From assembly GCA_009731375.1 (NCBI GenBank), contig BJOX01000008.1, positions 1,752,325 to 1,776,199 on the forward strand: a stretch of 23,875 bases of DNA. The letters are read 5' to 3'. This stretch comes from Paulinella micropora. Lineage: Eukaryota > Cercozoa > Imbricatea > Euglyphida. The stretch's first letter is position 1. The number at the start of each line of letters is the position of its first letter. The notes beneath the pieces are model-generated. The model saw nothing but the letters and a program-made list of their open reading frames with translations, was not told where the DNA came from and made no database searches. Made by a program: the position numbers and the translations under genes. Positions 1 through 9,347 of the stretch are shown here, piece after piece.

Positions 1-118
1 TTGGAACTGCCCTTGCGGGGGTGTCATTAGAGCTTATCGTCAATTCTTCGTACTCCCCTCACGGGTGAGACGATGGAGGCGCATGTGCAGAAATGCATCA
101 GCCATTGACAGAGAAGGA

Positions 119-140
119 CTATTATTATTATTATTATTAT
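119..140. repeat. (ATT)n microsatellite
   Basis: About seven uninterrupted ATT/TTA trinucleotides lie directly in front of the first copy of the 49-50 bp dispersed element. Confidence 0.85.
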
Positions 141-189
141 TGTAATGCACCCAACGATAGCTCGTAAAAAGTAGGTAATACAACCAAAC
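141..189 (+). repeat. 49-bp dispersed element, copy 1
   Basis: This is a direct repeat of 802-851. Both share TGTAATGC, then CCAACGATAGCTC, an A-rich stretch, and GGTAATACAACCAAAC, with a few substitutions and one length change. The flanks outside the element do not match obviously, so it looks like a short interspersed or transposon-derived repeat rather than a segmental duplication. No function can be assigned. Confidence 0.75.
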
Positions 190-245
190 TTCTTCATTTT
201 TTTTCATTGCTTCGTTCTGACTCTATTGTTTAAGTGCATGTGCAT

Positions 246-263
246 GGTTGCCATGTGGCAACC
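246..263. repeat. palindrome GGTTGCCA-TG-TGGCAACC
   Basis: A perfect inverted repeat with 8-bp arms and a 2-bp centre. A near copy with 7-bp arms lies at 438-453. The pair could be binding sites, hairpins or remnants of a miniature transposon; the sequence does not decide. Confidence 0.7.
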
Positions 264-437
264 GGATTTCAAATACCTCAGAAGAAGAAGAAAAAAAATA
301 AAATCGTGAAATTTATTAATAATACAGCTATTTCTTTCATTTTCAAGTATTAAAATAAAATAAAATTTATTACAAAAGTTTTTAGTGCCCAATGTACATT
401 GTCTGCCGCCCCCCCTTTGAAGATGATTTTCAGCTGA

Positions 438-453
438 GTTGCCACCTGGCAAC
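438..453. repeat. palindrome GTTGCCA-CC-TGGCAAC
   Basis: A perfect inverted repeat with 7-bp arms around a 2-bp centre. It carries the same core (GTTGCCA / TGGCAAC) as the palindrome at 246-263. Confidence 0.7.
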
Positions 454-801
454 CACAAGGTCATTAAGAGTCAGATTGATTAATACGATGGCGTTTTACA
501 TTTTTTTGAGGGATTCCGTGCTGTTTGTGCCACGAGTGACATGTTCGCCCGCCCCCCCCCCCCACACAGCGGCACATCTGGCCCACAGGTAGCACAATAA
601 AACATTGTGTAAGATACCTTCTTCTCTGAAAAGGCATGCAGACAAACGACACATTTACGTCTTTTTGACCTCTCCAAACCTTCGTTATAGTTGTGCCCTA
701 GCTCCCTTTTCTTTCTCATTTTGTCTGCCATGGGTACCTATGCCGGGGTATTTGAGGAGTTGCATGCATGGGGCAAAGCTATCCTGCATGTTAGGCTGGC
801 T

Positions 802-851
802 TGTAATGCCCCCAACGATAGCTCAAAAAAAAGTCGGTAATACAACCAAAC
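802..851 (+). repeat. 50-bp dispersed element, copy 2
   Basis: Second copy of the element at 141-189, in the same orientation. It differs by a few bases and a longer A run in the middle. Confidence 0.75.
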
Positions 852-1350
852 ACAGTCCTCAAGAATGAGAATGATGTCTCGTTGTATTAGCTCAGTGAAG
901 CCAAAAAGGAAAACGGCAACAGACCAGGAATAAAATTGCATCAGGTCCAATCCGGACAAATAATACTGAAAAACAAGCTGGTGCACCTGTCACCAGGAAA
1001 AGGTACTTTTTACCGGCTATCCGGGGGGTGATGCCTACAGTACCCCCTCCCGATTTTATGACGGAAATAGCATTTTCGTCATACACCTTCTGATTTCTTT
1101 CTGCAAATAGTATGCGCTATGGAGTCATGCCACACAGCGCATCGACCCACTGATAGACGCTAAAAGACGATAAATATATCCTCATACTGCACGTCAAAGC
1201 GGATTCTCCAGCCATTCTTGTAGATTTTTTAACTCCTTCCCCTCAATCTTTTTTTTCTTTTTTTTTCTCGGCAGTATGTCAAGAACAAACGTACTATTAA
1301 TAAAAAAATACCAGCAACGTGGTGCTGTAGTACGATTCCCCCTTTGATCT

Positions 1351-1400
1351 CCTTCTTCTTCTTATCATTATCATCATCATCATCATCATCATTATCATCA

Positions 1401-1431
<31 letters not shown>

Positions 1432-1439
1432 TATTATTC
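1351..1439. repeat. (TCA)n/(TTA)n compound microsatellite
   Basis: A run of TTC, TCA and TTA trinucleotides about 90 bp long. On the minus strand it produces an open frame of Asn, Asp and Lys runs, which I regard as non-coding. Confidence 0.9.
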
Positions 1440-1927
1440 ACAGGGAGATCGTAAGTACATTGTCTTTTTAATGACATACCCTTGTATAAGGCGGATATCC
1501 TATGATATAGTATTAGGGGGCCAGTCCTAATAGCTATATCCGAAGTCGAGGTGTATGTACCCGACCCTGCGATATACCGACACAAGTAGAGATTGACCGT
1601 GCTCAGGTACGACAGTATATAATCTATCGTAAAAAATAATTTAATGAAAGTTTCAGAGAACATTTCATTTTCGAGAACATCATCCCAGGACTTGGAAAGG
1701 GTCATACCCGGGAACACCATCGCTCAATACACTAGCGATCCCCGTATACGGTGTAGTATCATCGTCGATCGACCTTTCGCACTCGTATGTTGCGATCGAA
1801 TGCCAAGTTATATCACTGAGTCTTTTTAATATTCATATTGATAACTGATGATGCATGATCAAATCATGATACGCCGTGGGCAATCAATCAGTTTATTTGA
1901 GACGCATAAAGAAAAATAGTTTCTTTG

Positions 1928-3595
1928 TCACTGCCTTCGTCGTCTGGCGCGGATTTCTTTGCCTGGTGGAGGACCACCAACAAAAGTCAGATCGAACTTT
2001 GACTGTTCGAGAATGTCCCAGATCTTATTAGGGATTCCGCCCAACGATAATTCAAAAGGGACATCAAGCACTCCTCTTGGCAGTGTCTGAATGGTCCACG
2101 CAGTGTAATCCTTGTCTCTGGGAGTAATTGTATCATCCCATGTCTCGAGACTTTTTGCGTCTTTATATACTGGCAGATAATGTCTTGCCTTTGGAACCTC
2201 AACCGGGTCCATACTTCTCCAGAACTGGAGTATCGGTTGTACTATCTTTGCGGCTGATGATATTTTGAGTGTCCGTGTGACACGCATCTGTCGTGGGACC
2301 GCCACGACCCGCATCAAGTATAAGTCTGAGAGAGTGTCATCAGCGACATGTTGTTCCGCTGGTCTCATCAGATAGAAAACATTTTTCACCCATGCGATGG
2401 TTGCTATCGCATCGCCTTCCTTCCATCGCTCATGGACAATCTCAACGTTGCCCGCGTTTGGGTCAGTGTCCGTCCCCTCCTCCTCCTGGTGGACGTCCTT
2501 TGATCTCATCGACCTCATCGCCTTCCTCGGTTGGTCGTTGATAAGATCATTCCGCGCTCTCCTTAGCTGCGCCTCTGTGATCTTCTCCTTCTTTCCGCTA
2601 TGCTCTCGCGGAGACTTGGACTGAGTCCCCACCGCGCTTATGCGGTCAGTCTTCTCCTTGCTGTCCACCTCACTCTCCTCCTTCTCAGCTATCGGTGCCC
2701 GATAAGCATCGTCTTGGTCTATGCCAGCCTCCTTGTGGATGGGCGGCACCTCTTTGAAATCATCCTTCATCCGTTTTAACGCCTCCTCAACGGATTCATC
2801 TTCCAGTAAGAAGGGATCATACTTAATCAGCCTTCTTACATTCACAATTTGCACCTTCCCTCTACCCCTGATCTTGTAGGTCAGAGGTCCCGTCTGTTAC
2901 ATAATCTGATAAGGTCCTTTCCAGTGAGTGAACAGCTTAGAGCTGACTCCTTTCGGGACCTGAGGATGATACAGCAGTACAATATCCCCGACCTGGAATT
3001 TGATCTGATCCAAGTGTGCTTGTCGCACCCCTTCAGCGTCAGTCTTTCGGCGCTCCGCCTCTCTATGCGCCCTGACTATTTGTTCCGCCTCCATCTTCAC
3101 TCTAAGTCTCATCCCAAACAACTCATCCGCATCCGCCCAAGTGTCTTTTGGGTGAAGGAGCGAAGTCGGGATATCAGGCTCACGCCCATATACTAACTGA
3201 TATGGCGAGATTGAGCTCTTCGAGCCTCCTAACGCCGTAGAGGGTAGACAGTTCATTGCAAACGCAAATGATGGTGCTGCCTCGACCCATGCTCTTTGAT
3301 TCTCCCTTTTCGTGCAATACATCTCTAGTGAGGCTTTGAGGGGTCTGTGTACCCGCTCGATTTTCCCATTTGCTCGCGGGTTATAGGCAGTAACATATTG
3401 CCATTTCATCCCGTAATACTTAAATAGTTTGTCGATGACCTCGTTATTAAAGTCCGAGCCTCGATCAGAACATATCTTTCTTGGTACTCCGATCTGTGAG
3501 ATGATCCTATCGATCAGCGCCTCGGCCGTCGTCTTGCCGGTAACGTCTTTGACAGGGATGATCCACACATAGTTGGTGGCTCTGTCAATAGCCGT
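1928..3595 (-). pseudogene. Ty3/gypsy integrase fragment, left copy with nonsense mutation
   Basis: This is the left, degenerate copy of the retrotransposon pol 3' region; the intact homologue is at 3743 onward. It starts inside the integrase core (cut by the N gap at 3596) and contains the second catalytic Asp (CSDRGSDFNNEV) and the Glu (NPRANGKIERVHRP). It then reads to the GPY/F motif, where the frame stops: GAA in the other copy is TAA here (plus-strand tta at 2897-2899). The frame stays open beyond the stop, from a Met at 2854, through the long C-terminal extension to a true end at 1928 in a basic ARRRRQ tail. Only this copy preserves that natural C-terminus. The single nonsense change would separate the core from its extension and probably inactivate the protein. 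Confidence 0.85.
1968..3595. repeat. 1628-bp direct repeat, left copy
   Basis: It aligns from end to end with 3743-5370. Both copies are exactly 1628 bp, so there is no net insertion or deletion, only scattered substitutions. The copies are separated by 147 N. The left copy ends at the gap at a point where the right copy continues uninterrupted. Confidence 0.9.
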
Positions 3596-3742
3596 NNNNN
3601 NNNNNNNNNNNNNNNNNNNNNNNNNNNNNNNNNNNNNNNNNNNNNNNNNNNNNNNNNNNNNNNNNNNNNNNNNNNNNNNNNNNNNNNNNNNNNNNNNNNN
3701 NNNNNNNNNNNNNNNNNNNNNNNNNNNNNNNNNNNNNNNNNN
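3596..3742. other. assembly gap (147 N)
   Basis: Undetermined bases between the two copies of the integrase region. The true length and content are unknown, so nothing should be read across it. Confidence 0.99.
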
Positions 3743-5370
3743 GGAGGACCACCAACAAAAGTCAGATCGAACTTTGACTGTTCGAGAATGTCCCAGATCT
3801 TATTAGGGATTCCGCCCAACGATAATTCAAAAGGGATATCAAGCACTCCTCTTGGCAGTGTCTGAATGGTCCACGCAGTGTAATCCTTGTCTCTGGGAGT
3901 AATTGTATCATCCCATGTCTCGAGACTTTTTGCGTCCTTATATACTGGCAGATAATGTCCTGCCTTTGGATCCTCAACCGAGTCCATACTTCTCCAAAAC
4001 TGGAGTATCGGTTGTACTATCTTTGCGGCTGATGATATTTTGAGTGTCCGTGTGACACGCATCTGTCGTGGGACCGCCACGACCCGCATCAAGTATAAGT
4101 CTGAGAGAGTGTCATCAGCGACATGTTGTTCCGCTGGTCTCATCAGATAGAAAGCATCTTTCACCCATGCGATGGTTGCTATCGCATCGCCTTCCTTCCA
4201 TCGCTCATGGACAATCTCAACGTTGCCCGCGTTTGGGTCAGTGTCCGTCCCCTCCTCCTCCTGGTGGACGTCCTTTGATCCCATCGACCTCATCGCCTTC
4301 CTCGGTTGGTCGTTGATAAGATCATTCCGCGCTCTCCTTAGCTGCGCCTCTGTGATCTTCTCCTTCTTTCCGCTATGCTCTCGCGGAGACTTGGACTGAG
4401 TCCCCACCGCGCTTATGCGGTCAGTCTTCTCCTTGCTGTCCACCTCACTCTCCTCCTTCTCAGCTATCGGTGCCCGATAAGCATCGTCTTGGTCTATGCC
4501 AGCCTCCTTGTGGATGGGCGGCACCTCTTTGAAATCATCCTTCATCCGTTTTAACGCCTCCTCAACGGATTCATCTTCCAGTAAGAAGGGATCATACTTA
4601 ATCAGCCTTCTTACATTCACAATTTGCACCTTCCCTCTACCCCTGATCTTGTAATTCAGAGGTCCCGTCTGTTCCATAATCTGATAAGGTCCTTTCCAGT
4701 GAGTGAACAGCTTAGAGCTGACTCCCTTCGGGACTTGAGGATGGTACAATAGTACAATATCCCCGACCTGGAACTTGATCTGATCCAAGTGCGCTTGTCG
4801 CACCCCTTCAGCATCAGTCTTTCGGCGCTCCGCCTCTCTATGCGCCCTGACTATTTGTTCCGCCTCCATCTTCACTCTAAGTCTCATCCCAAACAACTCA
4901 TCCGCATCCGCCCAAGTGTCTTTTGGGTGAAGGAGCGAAGTCGGGATATCAGGCTCACGCCCATATACTAACTGATATGGCGAGATTGAGCTCTTCGAGC
5001 CTCCTAACGCCGTAGAGGGTAGACAGTTCATTGCAAACGCAAATGATGGTGCTGCCTCGACCCATGCTCTTTGATTCTCCTTCTTCGTGCAATACATCTT
5101 TAGCGAGGCTTTGAGGGGTCTGTGTACCCGCTCGATTTTCCCATTTGCTCGCGGGTTATAGGCAGTAACATATTGCCATTTCATCCCGTAATACTTAGAT
5201 AGTTTGTCGATGACCTCGTTATTAAAGTCCGAGCCTCGATCAGAACATATCTTTCTTGGTACTCCGATCTGTGAGATGATCCTATCGATCAGCGCCTCGG
5301 CCGTCGTCTTGCCGGTAACGTCTTTGACAGGGATGATCCACACATAGTTGGTGGCTCTGTCAATAGCCGT
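3743..5370. repeat. 1628-bp direct repeat, right copy
   Basis: Homologue of 1968-3595 with identical length. It continues to the right into the rest of the integrase, which the left copy lacks. Confidence 0.9.
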
Positions 5371-6138
5371 AAGGAGGTATTTGTAACCATCCTTCGATTC
5401 TGGGAAAGGTCCCACATGATCAATGTGTATAAACTCAAACATCCCCGCATGAAGAGGAAATTCGCCAATCAGGCCGAAATTTGCCTTCAGTGGTGTTTTG
5501 TTTATCTTGCACGGGATGCATGCATCCACCGCCTGATCTATCTCCTCCTTCATCTTCTTCCACCAGAATCGCCTCGCTACGAACATGTGAGTTCGTTGTC
5601 GACCCGGATGCGCCAAAAGTGGGCAATTGTGGGCTGCGACAAATATAAATCGTCTCAGACTCTCCGGTACCCAAAGGGTCCATTTGTCCGGCTGTGACGC
5701 ATAGCGACCGTGAAGGCCCTTGTACCACAGTAGACCATCTCTCCATCCCATCTCCTTCATCTGATCTTTGATCGCTTTCGTCATCTTCAGCTCATCCGGG
5801 TTCTGATATAACTGTATGAGTTCCTTAAACTCCGGATCTTGAGCCTGTTGTTGCCTCCATGCGGTAGGCGAGGCTATATGGATAGTACCATCTTCTAGCC
5901 GTATCCTGATTCTTTCCGGGTCATCGTCTAGGTCACTTCTCCGCTCTTGAGGAGGCTCCGCATAAACATCCTGCGTCTCCTCTTCCTCTCTTATGTTCGC
6001 CTTCGCATTCTCATATACCTCATAGGACCACTCAGCGTCCTCCTGGGTATGTAGCTCACAACATATCCCGTGATCCGGGCCTTGCGGACTGTACCGTAGA
6101 CCTGTGCGGTCATATCGGACTCCACTCGCCATCTCCAT
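3743..6138 (-). CDS. Ty3/gypsy retrotransposon integrase (partial pol)
   Basis: Integrase inserts the reverse-transcribed element into chromosomal DNA. The frame runs about 800 residues before the N gap. It begins at 6138 inside the adjacent virus-like sequence, so the true start is upstream and lost; genuine pol sequence seems to start near 6126. In order it has a linker, an HHCC zinc finger (H170-x6-H177, C207-x2-C210), a catalytic core with D240 (FIHIDHVGPF), D300 (CSDRGSDF) and E336 (GKIERVHRP), and a GPY/F module (HWKGPYQIM, about 481). D300 and E336 are separated by 35 residues, the classic DD35E. A C-terminal extension of about 300 residues with no domain I recognise follows; I see no chromodomain. 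Gag, protease, reverse transcriptase and most of RNase H are absent here; an RNase H end lies at 23444-23562. The long intact frame suggests a young element. Confidence 0.92.
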
Positions 6139-6862
6139 CGCCTTGCAGCTCCACCAGGTTCTGCAAGTGCCGGCCGGCCGTGGGGTGCAGGTCGATGTGC
6201 CCCCAGTCGTCGATGGCCACTAGGTGAGCCCCCGCCGGTTCGGCGGGCTCGACGGTGCTGCCGCCGCACGCGCAGCAGGCTTGCGACGCCCCGAACCCGC
6301 CTACCCAGGCGTACCACGAGCCCGTGTACCAATTGCACAGCCTGGAGTAAGAAGAGCCCGCTGTCTCGAACTGGTACTGCGGGCACGACTGCCCGGCCTC
6401 GTCCAACCAGATGTTGGGGTAGTAGTCGGCGCAGCGCGTGCCCGTCGCGTACAGCATGCTCCAGCCCAGCACGGGCCCCGTCAGCTGCACACGGTAGAAG
6501 CCGCGGGCGGCAAACGTGTGGCTGCAGGCCTGGCCGTTGTTGGTGCACAGCACCGCGGCCGAACCGTCCCCCCAGTCCACGCTGAAGGTCGACTGCTGCA
6601 ACCGCCGCCGGGAGCCCGCGCCGCCCAGCGGCAGCTGGTACGTCGCGCCGGCGCTGGTGACGCTGAGGTTCAGCCAGGCCGCCGGCGGGCCCGGGCTCCG
6701 GCTGACGGTTGGGCTGACGGTTGGGCTGAAGGTGGGGCTCGGGCTGGGGAGGCCGTCCGGCGGCGGAGTATGGGGGCAGTAAGCCACGGCACACAGCGCG
6801 CCCGCACACAGACACCAGGCCAGCCAGGGTGGCGTCCGGTAACGATTCGCACTAGACAGCAT
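6110..6862 (-). pseudogene. truncated DUF285/BspA-like secreted protein
   Basis: The N-terminus has a signal-peptide-like stretch (WLAWCLCAGALCAVAYC) and a Pro/Ser-rich linker, followed by a domain matching the divergently transcribed paralogue at 7411: NLSVTSAGATY, VDWGDGS (a PKD-like turn), GWSMLYATGTRC, and then HPTAGRHLQNLVELQ. In the paralogue the equivalent point (HPTTGRHLQNLVALE) leads into the DUF285 repeats. Here the match ends within a few residues, near 6130, and the frame runs into retrotransposon sequence and stops at 6110. All the repeats expected downstream are missing. Family members are usually secreted or surface-anchored leucine-rich-like proteins. The start at 6862 gives a credible signal peptide. 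The cysteine-rich ACCACGG segment is shared with the paralogue (FCACGG). Confidence 0.75.
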
Positions 6863-7410
6863 CGTCGGCTGCTAGTTTTTGTCCGTGCTTGTTTGGGGGG
6901 CTTAGCTAAGAATGGTTTAGAAAGAAAAACTGGCACAAATGACTTAATCGAGGGGGACCGTATATCCTAGCTGAGAAAGTTTTTTTTAGAATGTTTCTGC
7001 ACTTTCAAATTTTGGTGGGGGGGGGGGCGCTGCAAAGATTTTTCTTTTTATGTTTATATATTTTTGGGTGCTTTGTCAAAGAGAGCTTTTGCCATACTCG
7101 CACCTCTAAAAAAAACAACCTCTGCACACCCCCCTCCCTCCCCCCCCTTTTACCCTTCACACTCTCCCCTTTTACCCTCACACTCTGGCCCGCATGTCAA
7201 GGAAACCACTCCCCCGCCCTTTCCCCCCGGAAATCCCATACCCCCTCGTTTTTGCCGTGATTCTCCCATTCCCTCCACCACTCTTTTTCTTGGCCACCAG
7301 GGGGGGGGGCCAAGGCCACCCCAGGCCAAGAAAAGTGGGAGGGGGCCTCCCCCCCCCCCCCTCTTTTCTCATACCCCGTCCGTTCTTGGCTTGGGGTGGC
7401 CGAAACTTAA
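6863..7410. other. divergent intergenic spacer between DUF285 paralogues
   Basis: No gene is supported. The spacer holds long homopolymer and C/T-rich tracts (G run near 7017-7027, C runs near 7131-7148 and 7350-7362). Short Pro-rich ORFs there are by-products of these tracts. It must contain the 5' ends and promoters of both divergent genes, but I cannot single out a promoter motif. Confidence 0.6.
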
Positions 7411-8565
7411 ATGCCAGCCCGAGCGTGCCTTACGAGGCGGACCGCACACTGTACTAAGCTCTGGGGGCTCTGGCTGTGCTGGGCGACGTGCGCGGCCGCA
7501 CAGAGCGGGCAGACGGGCCGGGCGTTGCTGAACGTCAGCGTCACCAGCGCCGGCGCGACGTACGTGCTGCCGCTCGGCGGCGGCCAGGGCCAGCAACAGG
7601 CTTTCAACGTGGACTGGGGCGACGGCTCCACCAATGCCAAGTGCACCAACGATGGCCTGCCCTGCCAGTACACCTACGCCGCCCGCGGCTTCTACGTGAT
7701 CAAGATCACGGGCAGAGCGCTGGGCTGGAGCATGCTGTACGCGCCCGGCTCGCGCTGCCACAACCAGTACCCGGCCGTGTGGACCGACAGGGCGGGGCGT
7801 TCGTGCGCGACGATCGAGAGCGAGTTGCGCTATGGCCCGCCGGAGGAGGCCTGCCTGCGCTTTCCGACCAACTTGTACGCGGGGCTGGGCGGGCTAGGTG
7901 CTGCCGAAGCGTTCTGTGCGTGCGGAGGCGGCACCTTCGAGCCCGCCGAAGCCGCGGGCACGTCGCTGGTGGCGATTAACGACTGGGGCCGTATCGAGCT
8001 GCACCCGACAACGGGCAGACATTTGCAGAACCTGGTGGCACTGGAGCGGGTCGCGCCGCTGCCCGCGCCGGCCGGCCTCACGTCGCTGCACCGGTCCTTC
8101 AGCGGCCTGGCCGCGCTGGCACTAGACGTCGGGGCGCTGGACACGTCGGCCGTCACGACGCTGTCGTACGTGTTCGCGGAGTCTCAGGGGTTGATGGTCA
8201 GGGGCCTGGGCGCCTGGGACGTGTCGGCTGTCACGACAGTAGCCTTCGCGTTCGCGGACACCGGCGCCTCTGCGTTCCCGGGCGTCGAGCTGTGGCGGAC
8301 GGCGTCACTGCTGGACGCGACCGCCGCCTTCAACCACGCCACCGCTTGGGTGGCGGACCTGGGCAGTTGGAACGTCAGCGGCCTGCAGCGCTGGGACTTC
8401 TTGTTGCAGGGCGCCAGCGAGTACGCATACGGCCTGGCGGCCTGGCCTGCCCCCGGCGACGGACCGCTCGGGCGCTTGCCTGTGGGCCTTTGCGGGCACG
8501 CGCGTGCGGGAGGCCGACCGCGCGGCGCTGTGTGGCTCCGATTTCGTCATGACGGTATTTGCTGA
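7411..8565 (+). CDS. DUF285/BspA-like secreted protein, N-terminal part
   Basis: The start gives a signal-peptide-like hydrophobic stretch (LWGLWLCWATCAAAQS). Then follow NVSVTSAGATYVLPLGGG, NVDWGDGS, a Cys-containing region, and DUF285-like repeats in which W, V and F recur (LGAWDVSAVTTVAFAFAD, LGSWNVSGLQRWDF). Such repeats occur in surface proteins of Mycoplasma, protists and some giant viruses, where they are thought to mediate adhesion. The frame degrades into a Gly/Arg-rich tail after about 8450. Meanwhile the next frame reads sensibly (WAFAGTRV ... GSDFVMTVFAEYDP ... CYLDPAVV) up to about 8620, and a third frame resumes with WGDGS. I therefore think this and the ORF at 8559-9347 are one gene carrying two apparent frameshifts, either real decay or sequence errors in GC-rich DNA. 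Confidence 0.7.
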   Translation: MPARACLTRRTAHCTKLWGLWLCWATCAAAQSGQTGRALLNVSVTSAGATYVLPLGGGQGQQQAFNVDWGDGSTNAKCTNDGLPCQYTYAARGFYVIKITGRALGWSMLYAPGSRCHNQYPAVWTDRAGRSCATIESELRYGPPEEACLRFPTNLYAGLGGLGAAEAFCACGGGTFEPAEAAGTSLVAINDWGRIELHPTTGRHLQNLVALERVAPLPAPAGLTSLHRSFSGLAALALDVGALDTSAVTTLSYVFAESQGLMVRGLGAWDVSAVTTVAFAFADTGASAFPGVELWRTASLLDATAAFNHATAWVADLGSWNVSGLQRWDFLLQGASEYAYGLAAWPAPGDGPLGRLPVGLCGHARAGGRPRGAVWLRFRHDGIC

Positions 8566-9347
8566 GTATGACCCGCGCCCGCGCGCGCCGGAGCTCTGCT
8601 ACCTGGACCCGGCCGTGGTGGCGATGGGGTGATGGTTCGGCGGTACAGACGTGCGTGCAAGCGCCGGGCGCGGCTGCCTGCACGAAGGCCTCGGGCGCGT
8701 ACGCGGTGCGCGCGCGTGCGCAGCTCAGGATCCACGGCGCGTTGCACGGGCTGCGCCACCTGGGCTACAACATGTTGTGGGTGCAAGCGATCCACTCGTG
8801 GGGCAACGTGAGCCTGACCACTGCGGAGTCGTCGTTCCAGCCCAGCTATGTGTGGCAGAACGCACAACGCAACCGGCTCTTTTTCTGCGGCGCGGGGTCG
8901 TCGCTGTCGTACCTGTCGTACCTCGCACCAATAGCGGGCACACAGGCCCTGCGCTACGTGGACGCCTTCCGGTGGTTCCTGAGCGGCGCACAGATTTTGG
9001 TGGGCGACCTGCGCGACTGGGAGGTGCCGTTTGTCGGGGAGCTGGCCTTTTTGCTCGCGGACGCGTGGAGGCTCAATCAGCCCTTGTACTGGAACACCAC
9101 GGCGGTGACGTCGTTGTACAGAACGTTCTCGAGCGCGCGCAGCTTCAACGGGGACATCAGCGGCTGGGACGTAGGCCGCGTGACGAGCCTGGTCTGTGCC
9201 TTCTTCGAGGCCTCGGCCTTCAATCGAGACATTAGCGGCTGGCGCGTGCGCGCCGACGCTCGCGCTAGTAATATGCTAGATTTTGCCTGCGCGTTTAAGC
9301 AGAACCTCAGCGCCTGGCCGGTAGCCGTGGCGGTGGCGCGCTGTTGA
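8559..9347 (+). CDS. DUF285/BspA-like protein, C-terminal part
   Basis: The meaningful protein begins with WGDGSAVQTC near 8618, a second copy of the WGDGS/PKD-like unit. It continues through HGLRHLGYNMLWVQAI and HSWGNVSL (compare DDWGHIDL in the paralogue) into DUF285 repeats with the diagnostic phrases SFNGDISGWDVGRVTSL and AFNRDISGW near the end. Residues before WGDGS in this frame are Arg-rich and probably not translated. A likely reading is the second half of the gene starting at 7411, shifted twice in frame between about 8450 and 8620. Alternatively it is a remnant of a separate tandem paralogue. The stop at 9347 is followed by a T-rich spacer. Confidence 0.7.
   Translation: MLSMTRARARRSSATWTRPWWRWGDGSAVQTCVQAPGAAACTKASGAYAVRARAQLRIHGALHGLRHLGYNMLWVQAIHSWGNVSLTTAESSFQPSYVWQNAQRNRLFFCGAGSSLSYLSYLAPIAGTQALRYVDAFRWFLSGAQILVGDLRDWEVPFVGELAFLLADAWRLNQPLYWNTTAVTSLYRTFSSARSFNGDISGWDVGRVTSLVCAFFEASAFNRDISGWRVRADARASNMLDFACAFKQNLSAWPVAVAVARC

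Larger units (their letters stand above)
1..1927. other. AT-rich gene-poor left flank
   Basis: I see no convincing gene here. The ORFs present are short and either cross homopolymer or trinucleotide runs or lack any recognisable domain. The stretch holds (ATT)n and (TCA/TTA)n microsatellites, two related palindromes, and a 49-50 bp element present twice; these are listed separately. Its composition is clearly more AT-rich than the block right of 6131. It lies downstream (in the minus-strand sense) of the retrotransposon integrase gene, where a 3' LTR would be expected, but I could not recognise LTR ends or a second LTR copy. Confidence 0.6.
1928..6130 (-). mobile_element. 3' part of a Ty3/gypsy LTR retrotransposon
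   Basis: The integrase order (HHCC, DD35E core, GPY/F) identifies a Metaviridae-type element read on the minus strand. Its upstream half is missing at the composition change near 6130, where the sequence turns into a truncated DUF285-type gene. No LTRs, primer-binding site or polypurine tract could be recognised. The region contains an internal direct duplication across an N gap. Confidence 0.85.

Noticed and set aside
1229-1720. 163-residue minus-strand ORF with Asn and Asp runs
   Set aside because: Its length comes from crossing the TCA/TTA microsatellite; the rest shows no domain or protein-like composition.
3514-3742. C-terminal continuation of the integrase frame through the 147-N gap
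   Set aside because: It arises from reading N as coding and then continuing into the other copy in the wrong frame.
6991-7531. Pro-rich ORFs in the spacer between the DUF285 paralogues
   Set aside because: They are encoded by C/T homopolymer tracts, overlap the real gene at 7411 and have no recognisable domain.
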